This document shows, piece by piece, positions 12,433 to 12,502 of a stretch of DNA of 12,502 nucleotides (position 1 is the first letter of the stretch; the number at the start of each line of letters is the position of its first letter). Under the pieces are notes generated by a model. It searched no databases and was not told the DNA's origin. It worked only from the letters and a program-made list of their open reading frames with translations. The stretch lies in assembly GCA_046484325.1 (NCBI GenBank), contig JAWOJB010000064.1:1-12502 (forward strand), given 5' to 3'. The translations under genes and the position numbers were made by a program. Origin of the DNA: JAWOJB01 sp046484325. GTDB taxonomy: Bacteria; Actinomycetota; Acidimicrobiia; Spongiisociales; ZC4RG35.

Positions 12433-12438
12433 CCTAGC
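12433..12438. repeat. Right copy of the IS target site
   Basis: CCTAGC pairs with CCTAGG at the left end. If the duplication is 5 bp (CCTAG) it is perfect. The pre-insertion sequence would then have read CTCCTAGCGTTGAATC, with the same stop codon for the acyl-CoA synthetase. Confidence 0.75.
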
Positions 12439-12502
12439 GTTGAATCGCCCACCACGTCGTCGCCCGCTACACCTCCCAAGTCGCGCCTCCGCCTCTTCCG
12501 AC
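12439..12502. other. Host flank right of the IS, no gene called
   Basis: These 64 bases are the original sequence downstream of the acyl-CoA synthetase. No hairpin, terminator or start site is seen. A minus-strand frame entering from the window edge reaches a TAG near 12466-12468 and could be the end of a convergent gene, but it is too short to judge. Confidence 0.3.

Noticed and set aside
12433..12502. Continuation of transposase frame 0 past the element as a fusion gene
   Set aside because: It is only open by chance after the frameshift, encodes no recognisable sequence and runs off the window.

Overview
The window looks like part of the chromosome of a high-GC actinobacterium. RpoB and RpoC resemble the mycobacterial proteins almost block for block. 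The RpoC reading frame is 1316 codons and carries the charged coiled-coil insert in the N-terminal third that is typical of Actinomycetota. Leaderless-type starts and strong G/C at third codon positions fit as well. Class Acidimicrobiia is a guess only; the sequence does not settle it.

Layout. Positions 1-9657 are on the minus strand and hold core information-processing genes. In transcription order these are a 56-residue single-pass membrane protein (9657-9487), rpoB (9341-5967), rpoC (5939-1989), rpsL (1751-1380), rpsG (1380-913) and the first 282 codons of fusA (848 to the window edge). rpoBC ends at a strong intrinsic terminator (1966-1936). The str operon (rpsL-rpsG-fusA) starts from a good sigma-70-type promoter (1937-1909) whose -35 box shares bases with that terminator's T-run. 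rpoB has two candidate promoters of its own. No rplJ-rplL precedes it here.

Positions 9658-9754 are a short divergent control region. On both strands, phased 7-bp repeats run outward from a central palindrome into the same sequence, GCGCATAGC, followed by a TANNNT -10 box seven bases before an ATG. This suggests two mirror-image leaderless promoters, one for the small membrane protein and one for the acyl-CoA synthetase (9755-11365, plus strand).

Positions 11367-12432 are a complete 1066-bp IS481-family element in the same direction as the acyl-CoA synthetase. It has 27-bp terminal inverted repeats and a full DDE triad. Its transposase is frameshifted just after the catalytic Glu. It inserted at a CTAG tetramer that contains the stop codon of the acyl-CoA synthetase, and the duplicated target kept that stop. 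A long hairpin buries the transposase ribosome binding site and start codon, which could block translation from read-through transcripts.

Points most worth checking are a natural Arg at S12 position 88 (a streptomycin-resistance substitution in other bacteria), the mirrored heptad promoter array, the terminator-promoter fusion, and the stop-codon IS insertion with its read-through hairpin. I saw no CRISPR, phage, tRNA or rRNA signal, and no evidence for a large unknown multi-gene system.
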